A stretch of DNA of 64,000 bases from Ceratothoa steindachneri (GCA_963969495.1 OZ018323.1:77278583-77342582), one strand, 5' to 3'; positions 12,181 to 22,406 are shown, numbered from the stretch's first letter. The notes: generated by a model from the sequence alone, not told the origin. Numbers and translations are program-made.

Positions 12181-13200
12181 TCGCTGCGCCTGGCCCTGCG
12201 ATGATATTTTTTCAAAAGGTTAGCATGATAGAGACGGGGTCCACGAGGAACCTCGATGAGATAATCTACCTTACCCCGCCTCTCAAGTACCTTATACGGG
12301 CCATTCCAGGATACGAGAAGTTTACTGGTGTCACTGGTCAGGGGCACCAAAACTTCATCGCCCGGTTTGAATTGCCGGTCCTGTGACTTAAGGTCGAAGT
12401 AAGTCTTATACCGGGTGCTGCTGACTTCGGTATGTTGGGCAGCAATTTTAGAACATTCAGCCAACTTTTCCTGCCGCTCGATGACTTACTGAAAGCTGGT
12501 CCGGTCGTCGTCCCACAGATCTCGGAGAACGGATAGTGGGCCAACGGATCGAAAACCCAATTCGGTCACTCTGAAGTTCCCTGAGGGCAAATAAGGTTGG
12601 AATGAGGTACCTGTGCCACTCTCGAGGCTTCTTCGAACACAACTTACGGAGAATAACCTTCAAAGGGGCATGAAGTTTCTCGATCCTTCCGTTTCTACTG
12701 GGATGGAAAGGTGTGGTGAAGATGGGTTTGGCACCCAGCAGCTTGCGAAGTTCCTTCATAAGGGTGGATGTAAATTGAGTCCCACGGTCGGATAGAATTT
12801 CCCGAGGGATTCCTAGTCGAGAAAAGATGGTAAGTAAGACTTAGGTGACGGACACAGAATCAATATCCTTCAAGGGCACATCCTTTGGAAACCCTGTGGC
12901 AAAATCAATTAGGGTAAGGATGAACCTGTGACCGTCAGAAGATGGGAGGGAAAGAGGTCCCACCAAATCAATGCCGTTTCGGGCAAAAGGCTCAGTCACG
13001 GTGGGCATTGGCTGAAGAGGCACCGGTCGCACACGTCCTTTGGTCGAGAAGCGTTGGCACTTATCACAGGAACGGCAGAAAGCACGAATGTTAGACCCCA
13101 TTCTAGGCTAATAGAATTGATCTGTGTACTTCAATTCTGTCTTCCTGTGGAAAAAATGGCCAGCCAACGGGCTCTCATGTGCAACTGAAAGGATGACTGG
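12168..13200 (-). pseudogene. Integrase of the LTR element, broken
   Basis: Integrase joins the cDNA to the genome. On the - strand the zinc-binding N-terminus (AHESPLAGHFFHRKTEL then CRSCDKC) is at about 13190-13045, with a stop in place of Trp just between. The catalytic core shows IDLVGPL and TLIDFATGFP near 12990-12900, LSDRGTQF near 12785 and NGRIEKLHAPLK near 12680, giving the D,D,E pattern. A C-terminal module ends with GPRLYHANLLKKYHRR near 12200, like the GPY/F domain of gypsy-type integrases. Frameshifts occur near 12850 and 12540. Confidence 0.85.
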
Positions 13201-13214
13201 ACGACACTCACGGG

Positions 13215-13930
13215 GAGCAACCAAGGTCAACTTGCCTTCCTTATGGGGATGGTCAGACATTAAGCATTTCCGATAAAGGAGGCCGTCAACCTTGAAGAAC
13301 TGGTAACTAGCCCCGTTTCTAACTCGCTCGATCTCCCCGAGGAGGCCTTAGCACGAACAGAAGAGAGGGTTCCACAGGAAGTTTGCAGGCGACAGAAGTC
13401 GTCAAGCGTCACAGAAAGGGGTTGGAGAGCAGGCAGAGCTAAGGGGTGAATTTGTTTCATTTTCCCTGCCCTGGTCTGGACAGCACGAACATGGTTGAGT
13501 TTAGGTGCTGAGGGAGTTCCGGTGATCATGGAAGAAGTTCTCGGTGGAGTAAGGGTTGCAGATGATAAAGTTGGAGCTCGGGAAGGTAGAGATTTAGAAG
13601 CATAAAGGTCCCTAACTCTTGGAATATTTCCAACTAGCACACTAGCGAATTTAATTGGTGCTTTAATGACGTCCATCCATCCTTCGAAGTAAGGGCAACA
13701 AAGGTAGCAGAGGCCTAGGGGGAATGAGTCAACTCGTATCAAGTTGTCGGCCACGAAGACTTTCTTGCAAGCAGCGACGTCAGTGTCTGGCAAGACATCC
13801 TCAGAGACGACTACGCAAGAGAAACCATTGTCCCTGATAATGGTCGAAAGTCAGGCCCCGTTAATAGTACCAGAAGCCTGGAAATGAGGGACACTTCGGT
13901 CGGAAAGACAGAATCCCACCGTAAAAGGTT
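13215..13930 (-). pseudogene. Protease-like domain and linker of the LTR element, broken
   Basis: Between the gag knuckle and integrase, the - strand encodes a retropepsin-like segment (SGTINGA...IIRDNG near 13870-13830, where the usual DTG/DSG active site reads DNG), then VSEDVLPDTDVAACKKV near 13800 and a strand-rich region to about 13620. A Ser/Thr/Pro-rich linker leads straight into integrase. No RT lies between protease and integrase. A stop follows the SGTINGA motif and frames shift, so it is inactive. Confidence 0.65.
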
Positions 13931-14021
13931 TCGACGAAGACGAACCATCCTTGAAGGCACGGAGGTTCCTTAGGCACTGTGGACGAATGTAGTCAACCTC
14001 ACCCCCGCCATGACACTTCAG
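13930..14021 (-). pseudogene. Gag zinc knuckle of the LTR element (distal piece)
   Basis: On the - strand a knuckle-like stretch (KCHGGGEVDYIRPQC, likely once a CCHC box) follows directly on the gag part found at 20918-21810 once A copy 2 is removed. The insertion therefore lies in gag, just before the knuckle. Confidence 0.65.
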
Positions 14022-14034
14022 CGTGGAGGAGCAA
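14022..14034 (+). repeat. Target-site duplication of A copy 2, left
   Basis: CGTGGAGGAGCAA, identical to 20905-20917 on the other side of the element. Confidence 0.9.
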
Positions 14035-14121
14035 CCCCGTAAGGGGCGCGGCGATTTGCCATCCTGGCCGCCGTGCTGACGGGATCCAGCGCCCCGTCCG
14101 GCCCCAGCTTAGCCTCTCTTC
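14035..14121 (+). promoter_or_regulatory. 5'-terminal block of family A, probable internal promoter
   Basis: The element starts CCCCGTAAGGGGCGCGGCG (a CCCC/GGGG inverted pair), and the first roughly 85 bp are nearly identical to blocks in the element B 5' UTR (complement of 30104-30190 and of 30281-30367). Non-LTR elements carry promoters at their very 5' end, so conservation of exactly this part suggests promoter function. This is inferred, with no core motif proven. Confidence 0.5.
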
Positions 14122-14632
14122 CTTCCTTCAGATAGCCTGTATTCCTATCCTACCTCGTCGCTTTTCATACAACCTGTCCCACAACTTTCTCTGGTCAGCC
14201 TCTAATTTCACAGGGTAGAAGCTGACCTTCTTCTCAGCCAATCGTCCCGGATCGGGGCTGAGGGGGGAGGGGACAATGTCCCCTAACCCCTGAGCTCCGG
14301 TCTGGGGTGGTTGGCTTTTAACAACCTGCTTCATCCCCACCCATACCTTCCTCACATCCCTTTTCCTCTCGTCTTCAAAATCTATCCGTTTTACGCCGTG
14401 TTCAAGGTGGAGCCGGCATGCCGAAGGACTGCCAGGCCACCAGGCGGGAGGGGTGGTCCCAAATGGCGGCGCCTGGCTCTGCCGGGCCTGTAAGCACCTC
14501 TTGCAGTGCGGGCTACTGCAAGAGGTGGTGAGCGATTGCGTCCCGTAAAACAAAGAGGGTCACCATGCCCAATGATGAAAAAAAAAACCATCTCCCCTTA
14601 ATTCCCCCTATAACAACAACGGAGCCGCCCTC

Positions 14633-16984
14633 GTGCAGCTCCACAGAAAAGATGGAGGTCCCCCCCCCCCTGTGCTTGCGCAGGGGACCCTCCATACCTC
14701 TTTAACCGGAGAGGAGGCTTACTCCTCTCCTACGCCTACGGGTGTAGGGGACTCCCCCTCACCTCCTTCTCTGGAGGTGCTTTCGGGCACCTCCCTATCT
14801 CCAGCGGCAGTCCCTCCTATGCTTTCTAAGGGGACTGCCAAGAAAGCCAGCAGGCAGCCCATTGCCGACCGCCCCTCGTACAAGCGGCTCGGTAGGGCAA
14901 ACCCCCTTAGGGGGGAGAGGGAAGCCAGGCCCCTTCGGTCGCTTCCCTCAAAAGACCTGGTGGCAAAAATATTAAACCTTGCCGGGGTCAAGGCCTGTGC
15001 CTCCCCACTAAAGACTTATGACGCTGCCAAGGGGACCTGCGATGTCCTGGGAGGGGATGGCCAACTGGAGGCCCCTCCTGTGATAGACATGGTCCTTGAG
15101 GAAAACCAGCCTCAGAAGGTAGGGCCTTCCATGGGGGGGAATCCGGGCTTGGCGCCAAGCACCGAACCCGAATCCGCCCCTATGCAAGGTCCTCATCAAA
15201 CGGCTGTGGATTCTCAGGCAGGACAAGGAGGGGAGGGATCTCCTCCGGATGAATCCCCTGCGCCCACCGGGACCTTCTCCATTTCAGAGAAGGACCTGGC
15301 TGAGGCCGGTCCATCTGGCCTGGGGGCTTCTACCGGCGGGGGTGAAAAGCGGGTTCATTCCCCGCCCTCCTCTCCTAAAAAGAAGAAAAAGACTCGGGGC
15401 TCCTCTCCATCCGCGGGGGCTGCGGGGACGGATGGGTCTGCTGCCACTTTGGTAGGCGACCAAGCCAAGATCGGCACATCCGGCCCCTCTACCCCCTCGT
15501 GTGCGGAGCCCCTGACTAAGACCAAGAGTGCACAGGGCAGAGCCTCGATGACATCGGGGCCCCTCATTCAGAGGTTACCTGGCGTTTTCGAGCCCGCTGG
15601 CTTCAAACGCTTCCTCGTTATTCGCTCCACTGATGGCAGCATGTTGTCCAAGGGCAACATGATCCATCAGAGGAGAGGATTAGCTAGTGCAATTGGTAGA
15701 GAGCCGAAGGTAACCCGTTTCTCGGACGGGAGCCTTCTGGCGAATGCGGCGAATCCCGCCGAGGCGGCCAAGATAAGTGCTCTTCGGACACTTCATGGCA
15801 CCCCGGTGAGTGTGACGCCGCACTCTACCATGAACTTTGTAAAAGGGGTAGTTTATGCGAGGGAACTCGTTGACTACTCCATTGAGGATATCACCCTAGA
15901 GCTGGCCGACCATGGGGTGGTCAAGGTCGAATGTGTGATGAGAAAACAGGGAGGGGCCTTGACACCCACCCCTACACTCTTCGTCACGTTCGACTGTGAC
16001 AAGCTCCCTGAGTCGGTGCGTGCCGGTTGGTACCGCTACCGCGTAAAGGCATTCGTGCCACTGCCGCGGCGGTGCTATTACTGTCACCGCTTCGGCCACA
16101 CGAATCGATCATGTAGACGTGCAAAATCGGGGTCACCCGAAGTCTGTGTAAATTGCTCCAAGGTCGCACACGATAAGTCCAAATCGTGTGTGGCCAAGTG
16201 TGTCAATTGCGGAGAGCCGCACCCTGCTTCTTCGAAGCAATGTGGTGCATATCTCCTTGAGAAAGAAATCCTGGCCATTCAGGCCCAGGATCGACTCTCA
16301 TTCCGCGAGGCTAAGGACTTGGTCCTGGCGCGCCCGGCTCTGCCTGGGACGTCATATGCCTCAATAGTTAGAAAAGCACCCTCTGCTCCTGGCCCATCCA
16401 GGCCAACGAGCACGGTTGTTTCCGCGCCCATTCGGAGCCCTTCTGCGGGCTCTACTACACCCGGGCGCTCCCCTGGTAGAGCTGGCGGCAAAAAGGGTTC
16501 ACACCCAGCCCCGGCTAATACCAGGGCTCCCCCCTCTTCCCCCAGCGTGACCGTTTCCCGTAAGGCGAAACGGCCACGCGCCTCCACAGAGTCGTTAGAC
16601 TCACAGGAGGCAACACCCCTGAAGATGGTCGCTAGGCCATCTTCCGGGGTTCCTAAAGCTGTTCCCCGAAAGGAGGACAGCAACAAAGGAGCTTCGGCCC
16701 CTTCGCCCACGCCCCGAGGTGGAGCGAGTGGCTCGGAGACGGTGGTTCCTCGAAAAGAAAGCCCCCCGCCTCCCAAGCCGCAACGCCCGCCTAAGGTTTC
16801 GAGGCGGAGGGAGGAAAAGACTCGCATGGCGAGCCCAACCTCCCCCTATAAGTCCTCGAAGGCGACAGCGCCTTCAGCGCTTTGTCCGGCCAACAGCGCC
16901 CGGGGTTCTGCCCCCGGGAAGCGTACGGCCATTCCCGTGAGGGTCTTCAATTCGAGGAGGGCCCCCGCGTCTCCTCCGAGCTAG
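14633..16984 (+). CDS. Family A ORF1, gag-like zinc-knuckle protein (copy 2, intact frame)
   Basis: The reading frame is open for 783 codons. The first half is low-complexity (Ser, Pro, Gly, Lys) with a basic patch near residue 250. A conserved domain at residues 315-470 (LIQRLPGVFEPAGFKRF onward) precedes three zinc knuckles at about 480-530 (CYYCHRFGHTNRSC and two variants with altered spacing). The C-terminal 230 residues are again Pro/Ser/Lys-rich. The frame opens on GTG. The first in-frame ATG is residue 63 (14819), while an ATG at 14652 just before an 11-C run is out of frame, so the true start is unsettled. The protein should bind element RNA. It overlaps ORF2 by about 100 nt. Confidence 0.85.
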   Translation: MQLHRKDGGPPPPVLAQGTLHTSLTGEEAYSSPTPTGVGDSPSPPSLEVLSGTSLSPAAVPPMLSKGTAKKASRQPIADRPSYKRLGRANPLRGEREARPLRSLPSKDLVAKILNLAGVKACASPLKTYDAAKGTCDVLGGDGQLEAPPVIDMVLEENQPQKVGPSMGGNPGLAPSTEPESAPMQGPHQTAVDSQAGQGGEGSPPDESPAPTGTFSISEKDLAEAGPSGLGASTGGGEKRVHSPPSSPKKKKKTRGSSPSAGAAGTDGSAATLVGDQAKIGTSGPSTPSCAEPLTKTKSAQGRASMTSGPLIQRLPGVFEPAGFKRFLVIRSTDGSMLSKGNMIHQRRGLASAIGREPKVTRFSDGSLLANAANPAEAAKISALRTLHGTPVSVTPHSTMNFVKGVVYARELVDYSIEDITLELADHGVVKVECVMRKQGGALTPTPTLFVTFDCDKLPESVRAGWYRYRVKAFVPLPRRCYYCHRFGHTNRSCRRAKSGSPEVCVNCSKVAHDKSKSCVAKCVNCGEPHPASSKQCGAYLLEKEILAIQAQDRLSFREAKDLVLARPALPGTSYASIVRKAPSAPGPSRPTSTVVSAPIRSPSAGSTTPGRSPGRAGGKKGSHPAPANTRAPPSSPSVTVSRKAKRPRASTESLDSQEATPLKMVARPSSGVPKAVPRKEDSNKGASAPSPTPRGGASGSETVVPRKESPPPPKPQRPPKVSRRREEKTRMASPTSPYKSSKATAPSALCPANSARGSAPGKRTAIPVRVFNSRRAPASPPS

Positions 16985-19900
16985 GCCTGGAGGGCATATT
17001 CCTTCAATGGAATTGCCGTGGACTCCGGGCCAACTGGGAGGAGCTGCGGAGGCTCGTCTCGTCCCGTTCCCCGTTAGCTATTTTTTTGCAGGAGACCATG
17101 CTAGGCGCGTGCCCGCTGCCTGCCCTCCCGGGGTATAAGGGTCTTGCGACCCCACCACCGCGGGATGGCCGGGCTGGGGGATGCGCGGTTTACACCCGGC
17201 ATGATGTCTCCGTTCTTCCTTTCTCTTTAGATACCTCCTTTCAGGCAGTGGCTGTGCAGCTGCACCTGGATAGGAGGTATACTATCATTTCTGCGTACAT
17301 TCCACCGTCAGCTGACTTCGACGCGGGGGACTTCCGCCGCGTCGTGGCACGGTTGCCGAGGCCCTATCTCTTGCTTGGAGATCTGAACGGCAGGCATCCT
17401 CTCTGGGGAGATTACTCCATAAATCCCAGGGGACAAGTCCTTGCCGATCTGATCGAAGAGCTTGAGATGGGTGTCCTAAACGTGGATGAGTTTACGCATC
17501 ACTGTCCGAGAACCGCTTCATTTTCTTGCCTTGACCTATCTTTGTGCTCTTCAGATGCACAGCCTGATTTTGATTGGGGGGTGGTCGATGACCTCCATGG
17601 TAGTGATCACTTTCCCATTCAAATATCATTTTCAGGGCAACTGCCGCCTGAGAGACCACCTCGGTGGTGCTTGGCGCGGGCGCGGTGGCCTGCATTTCAG
17701 GAAATGACTGAATTCTCTATCTCAGTCGAGGAGTTTAGGTCGGTAGATGAGGCCGTTGAGTTCTTCTCCAGCAACCTCATCGCCGTAGGCCTGACTACTA
17801 TTCCTAGGACGTCTGGCCGTTTTGCACGCTGACCACTCCCATGGTGGTCGGCCGAGTGTGAGACGGCCCTCAAACAGAAGCGTTATGCCTACATGCGCTA
17901 TAAGCGCCGCCCGAACGATTTCACTGTCGCTGAATTTCGTCGGGCTAGGGCTAGGTTCCGGTATATTTCGAAGCACGCCCGCCGCTCTTCTTGGCGGGCA
18001 AACGTGTCTTCACTTAACGGGAAGACCCCTTTAGCTGAGGTGTGGAAGCGAGTCAAAAGGATTCGGGGCAAGTTCTCGCAGGACCCCCCTCCCGTTCTCC
18101 AGGAGAATGGGACCGCAATCTCGGACCCCGCGTCCGTGGCGGAATCCTTAGCGACCGCTTTTTCCGCATTCTCTAGCCGTGATGCTGCTCCGCCAGCATT
18201 CAATGCACGTCGTGATGTCGCGGAAGGCCGCCGGCTGGACTTTACCTCCAGAGGCGGAGAACCCTTCAACGACAAGTTTACTGTGAGTGAGTTGCGTTCC
18301 GCTCTCGCTTCGTGCGCGGACACCGCCCATGGTCCGGACGATGTCCCGTACGCCATGCTTCGACACCTGGGTGAGCGATGCATGGCCTTTCTGTTAGATT
18401 TGTTCAACAGGATCTGGGTGGAAGGTCTTCTCCCAGACTCCTGGCGAATCGCTACTGTGCTCGCCTTTCGCAAGCCGGGGAGAGATCACTCTACTCCGAC
18501 CGGTTTCCGCCCAATCTCTCTAACCTCTTGCGTGTGCAAGTTGATGGAGAAATTGGTAAATGTTAGATTAGCCTATTTCCTGGACAGCGGAGGCCATCTG
18601 TCTTCTGCACAGTGCGGCTTCCGTAAGTTCCACTCCACGTCGGATGCTCTGCTCCGACTGGAAAGTGCCGTCTGCGAGGCTTTCCTTCGTAGACAGCACT
18701 ACGCCACGGTGTTTTTTGATCTGGAGAAGGCCTATGATACCGCATGGCGATACGGTATCATGGAGACTCTCCACACGATGGGGGCGAGGGGACGCCTCCC
18801 AATTTTTATATCTGAATTTTTGCGAGATCGTCGATTCCGCGTACGGGTGGGGGGAGCCCTCTCCGGCCCAAAGGAGCAGGAAGAGGGTGTCCCGCAGGGA
18901 AGTGTCCTCAGTGTCACACTCTTTGCCCTGAGCATCAACGGCATCACCTCGGTGCTGCCGGAAGATGTTCTCGCTACGCTCTACGTGGATGACCTTTCGA
19001 TCTCTTTTGGCGCGGCCCAGATGCCAACTCTGGAGCGTCGACTCCAACAGGCATTGAACCGCGTCTCTCACTATGCCGAAGCGCACAGGTTTCGGTTTTC
19101 TTTGGCCAAGACTAAGGTGGTGCACTTCTGCCGCCATCCACGGCTTCACCCCGGCCCGGTTTTTTTTCTTAATGGGGTGCGCCTGGATGTGGTTGAGTCG
19201 CACCGTTTCCTTGGTCTTGTATTCGACCGACGCCTCACCTGGGAGGCTCATATTCGCAGCCTTAGGGTCTCTTGTACCCGCGCCATGGACATTCTCCGTT
19301 CCGTGACGTTCAGCGCTTGGGGCGCTGATAGGGCTACCGCCTTACTTTTTTATCGATCCTTTGTTCGCTCGAAGCTCGACTACGGATGCGAGTTTTATGC
19401 ATCCGCAGCCGAGCGTTTATTGCGGAAGGTGGATTCGATCCACCACACCGGCCTTCGCCTTGCGACCGGTGCCTTCCGCACTTCCCCCATTGAGAGCCTG
19501 TTGGTCGATGCTGGGGAGATGCCACTCGCTCTGCGCCGCGTGCAGTGCATCACTCGCCTGTACGCGCGAGCCCGGCGCCTCCCTCAGTCGCCAACAGCTC
19601 TCACTGCATCCGCAGCTGATCTCGATGGTGCCTATGCCGCCGAGAGACGCCAGTCATACCCTAAGCCCTTTGGGTTTAGGGCCAGGAAACTCCTTCGAGA
19701 GCTAGATATAGCTCTCGGGCCGGTGGCGCCCCTGGTTCTGCCCAGGACGCCACCCTGGAGGGTACCACATTTGGCTATTTGTCGCCACGCCTCTGCTCCC
19801 AAAGCTTGTACTGCGCCGGGAGTATTGCGTTCGACCTTTTTGGAGCACACATCGTGTCACGCTGGTACCGTGCCAGTGTATACGGATGGCTCCAAGTCCC

Positions 19901-20700
19901 AAGAGGGGGTCGGCTTCCACGCCGTATCCCCTCTGTTTGAAGTCAGCGGGGCTCTACCAGGCGCTGCGTCTGTCTTCACGGCTGAGCTGGTGGCAATACA
20001 CCACTCCGTACGGGAGATTACGCGACGTGCCCGGTTCGGAGACCGGATTGTGATCTATAGCGACTCACAAAGCGCCCTGAGTGCTCTCGGGGCATTGGAA
20101 TCTCCGCATCCCCTGGTTCGCGATATCCGTGACGCCACGGTTTTGGCGAGCCGGGCAGATGTCGAGATTATCTTCTGCTGGGTTCCTGGACATGTAGGAA
20201 TTGCGGGAAATGAGGGCGCCAAAGAGTCCGCGAGGACTCTGCGACCGGACCAGCGTTTCGCTCTTCCTCACACCGACTACATGGCAGGAATACGGGCAGC
20301 TCTTCGGACTGCTTGGCAAAGAAGATGGGAGACGGTCGAAGGGAACTTAAAGTTGCGTGCCATTGCGCCGCGACTGTTCCCATGGACCTATCCCCCAATG
20401 CCGCGGCGGCTTCAGGTTGCTTTCTGTCGTCTCCGAATCGGACACACTCGTGTGACGCATCGCTATCTGATGGAGCGCTCGCCTGCGCCCTATTGCAACG
20501 ACTGCGTCGTCCCCCAGACTGTTCGGCACATTCTTGTCGAATGTCCCAGTCTGGGTGATCTTCGCGCACGACACCTGTCCCGGTACCGGGATGGGCGGAG
20601 TCGCTACCGCCTGTCCCTTGTTCTCGGGATGAGTGCGTGTACTTTGACTGGTGGACTTATTGACTTTTTGGGGGAGGCCGGCCTTCTCCCTTTTATTTAA
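16882..20700 (+). pseudogene. Family A ORF2, endonuclease-RT-RNase H polyprotein with one in-frame TGA (copy 2)
   Basis: The frame is 1273 codons including the stop, with only one internal stop (TGA, 17830-17832) between endonuclease and RT. The AP-type endonuclease spans about residues 35-300 (FLQWNCRG, QETML, LLGDLNGRHPLWG, SDHFPI). RT follows (LMEKLVN..., FDLEKAYDTAWRYG, GVPQGSVLS, LYVDDLSISF), then the thumb (RLATGAFRTSP). RNase H comes next (YTDGSKS, FTAELVAIH, YSDSQSALSA, VPGHVGIAGNE). Last is a Cys/His tail (CNDCVVPQTVRHILVECP), seen in related families. No ATG precedes the endonuclease, so translation probably depends on coupling with ORF1, which it overlaps in the -1 frame. The TGA may inactivate it or be read through. 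Confidence 0.88.
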
Positions 20701-20904
20701 CGCGATTTAATTGTTGTTGTTGTTTTTGTAATTGTTTTGTTATTGCTTTGTTATTGTTATTGTTATTCCTTTTTATTGTTTTCTGTTTAATTTTTTAAAG
20801 TAGCCTAAATTAGGCTGTTTGTTTACGGCAACTTATGCCTTAGTCGGCAGTCGCCAGATAGCCCCTTAATTAAAAAAAAAAATAAAAAAAATAAAAAAAA
20901 AAAA
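20701..20904 (+). other. Family A 3' UTR with conserved terminal hairpin and A-rich tail
   Basis: A T-rich stretch with TTG/TTA repeats is followed by a near-perfect hairpin AGCCTAAATTAGGCT (20802-20816), then GGCAACTTATGCC and GGCAGTCGCC mini-stems. It ends in A runs broken by T. Copies 1 and 5 keep the same end block (6205-6255 and 46451-46520), as expected for the RT recognition site of a non-LTR element. Confidence 0.7.
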
Positions 20905-20917
20905 CGTGGAGGAGCAA
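20905..20917 (+). repeat. Target-site duplication of A copy 2, right
   Basis: CGTGGAGGAGCAA, the same 13 bases as 14022-14034. Confidence 0.9.
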
Positions 20918-21810
20918 TTATGTGAGGTGCTCTTAGTGGTGGACGAAGTTGTCTTCCCCTTCGAAGACGGTTGGATGGACGCACGAACTTCTTGGAATGA
21001 GAGCTAGAAGTTCTAGAAAGACTGGGGTGAGCAGAAGTCCAATTAGCCGCCAGCTGGATTGCTTCCGATAGAGTAGAGGGTCGTCGTTCCTTGATGAAGG
21101 CGCGCAGGTCAGAATGAAGGGAAGAAAGAAATTGGTCTAAGATCATAAATTCCTTGAGCCCTTTAAAACTGTTACCGACGCTGGAGGCTTCGAGCCATGC
21201 CTGAAATAATCGGGCTAGGTGAAATGAAAATTGCTAAAAGGTTTTCCCCCGGACAAACCTTAGCGCTAAGAAACTCGGTACGGTAGCCGTCCGGAATTTT
21301 ATTGAAGCCAGTAAGAAGGGCTCTTTTCAAAAGGTTGTAGTCCCTGGTGACATCCACTGGCAGACAGGTATATTATTCAGCAGCCTTACCGGTGAGTAAA
21401 CTTCTTAACCTCACGGCGTAGCTCTCGGGATTCACTTCGAGCAATTTAACAACCCTATCGAAGCGGTTGAGGTAGGAAGTGATATCCTTCCCATCCTGTA
21501 ATAGAGGAAGTTTAGCTCGACTCACCGGATCAGTAAACTGAACAGGAGCAGGCTGCTGGGAGGCGAAGATTCGAGCTAATCCAATCTCCTTCTCTGCTTT
21601 GATCCTAGTCTTAGCAAGTTGAAGCTTTCAATCCTCTTCTTCCCTCTGGACTTTACGTTCTTCCCTTTTTGCTTGGCGGTCCTTTTCACGTTCCTCACGT
21701 TCAAACGCTTGTTGTTGGAGGGCATACTGAGCAATTTCATTACCAGTGAAGCCTACTGCCTGGTCCTTAAGTTTTTTAATGTGGAACATAATGACAGAAA
21801 ACGCGAGTCA
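20918..21810 (-). pseudogene. Gag of the LTR element (main part), broken
   Basis: On the - strand a Glu/Lys/Gln-rich, coiled-coil-like stretch (EREEREKDRQAKREER near 21700) leads into a typical gypsy gag capsid region: LNRFDRVVKLLEVNPESYA near 21450, then LLKRALLTGF near 21320 and SLHSDLRAFIKERRPSTLSE near 21110. The frame is cut by at least two stops (about 21625 and 21375) and a shift near 21220. It continues into the knuckle at 14021 once A copy 2 is taken out. No clear start codon was found between here and the LTR. Confidence 0.75.
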
Positions 21811-22406
21811 GTAAAGAAAAATTAAAGTTAAGTCGATAATGAGAGTCATACGAATAGGTTACAAACCCTAAAATAAGTGAGCAGGTTAACTCTGAAAAAA
21901 AGAAAACACGAGCGTTATGAATAGCAAATGCAAAAATAAAATGACACGCAAAAGTTAATTAACTAAACACAAAAGAATGCTAAATAAAAGGAGGCAAAAA
22001 TAATTTCAAAAAGTTAAACACAAGATGGGGACCACAAAAATCCCACACAAGAGGCAATAAACAAACTTCTTAAAAAAAAATGATGCTCAAAGTAGCAAAA
22101 TGTAAGTAGTACAAAGATAAACAAGGCAAGGAAAACAAACCGTGAATACGAAGCGTATAGTAAACCTCTACAAGTGTCAAAAGATTAATTAATTAATACA
22201 AACAATGGCTAAGCAGAGCCGTGAAAATTGAGGCAAAGGCAAACCTCGGTAGCGCAAGGGCGAACAAAATCCTATGCACAGTAGGAATTCACTTCCGGGC
22301 TACAGACAGTGAATGCGCGCTCGAGACGACTTAAACACCCAAGCGGATAAGCACCACAACCTAACCTGACAACTTAAACTGGAAAAAACAAATACTGGCT
22401 AACTAA
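21811..22406 (-). other. 5' leader of the LTR element
   Basis: A-rich on the + strand with no open frame longer than the ORF noise. It lies between the primer-binding site and gag and reads as an untranslated leader. Confidence 0.5.

Larger units (their letters stand above)
14035..20904 (+). mobile_element. Family A non-LTR retrotransposon, copy 2, full length (about 6.87 kb)
   Basis: This is the reference copy. It is flanked by a perfect 13-bp duplication of gag sequence from the LTR element. It has a 5' UTR of about 600 bp, ORF1 with three zinc knuckles, an overlapping ORF2 with endonuclease, RT and RNase H, a T-rich 3' UTR with a small hairpin, and an A-rich tail (20869-20904). The domain set matches the RNase H-bearing non-LTR group (I/LOA-like clades). 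The clade name is inference from domain content. The only visible ORF2 defect is one in-frame TGA at 17830, so it is a very recent insertion. Confidence 0.93.

Noticed and set aside
14128..14553. - strand 141-codon ORF in the A copy 2 5' UTR
   Set aside because: Shadow frame in the GC-rich untranslated region; no homolog features and opposite to the element.
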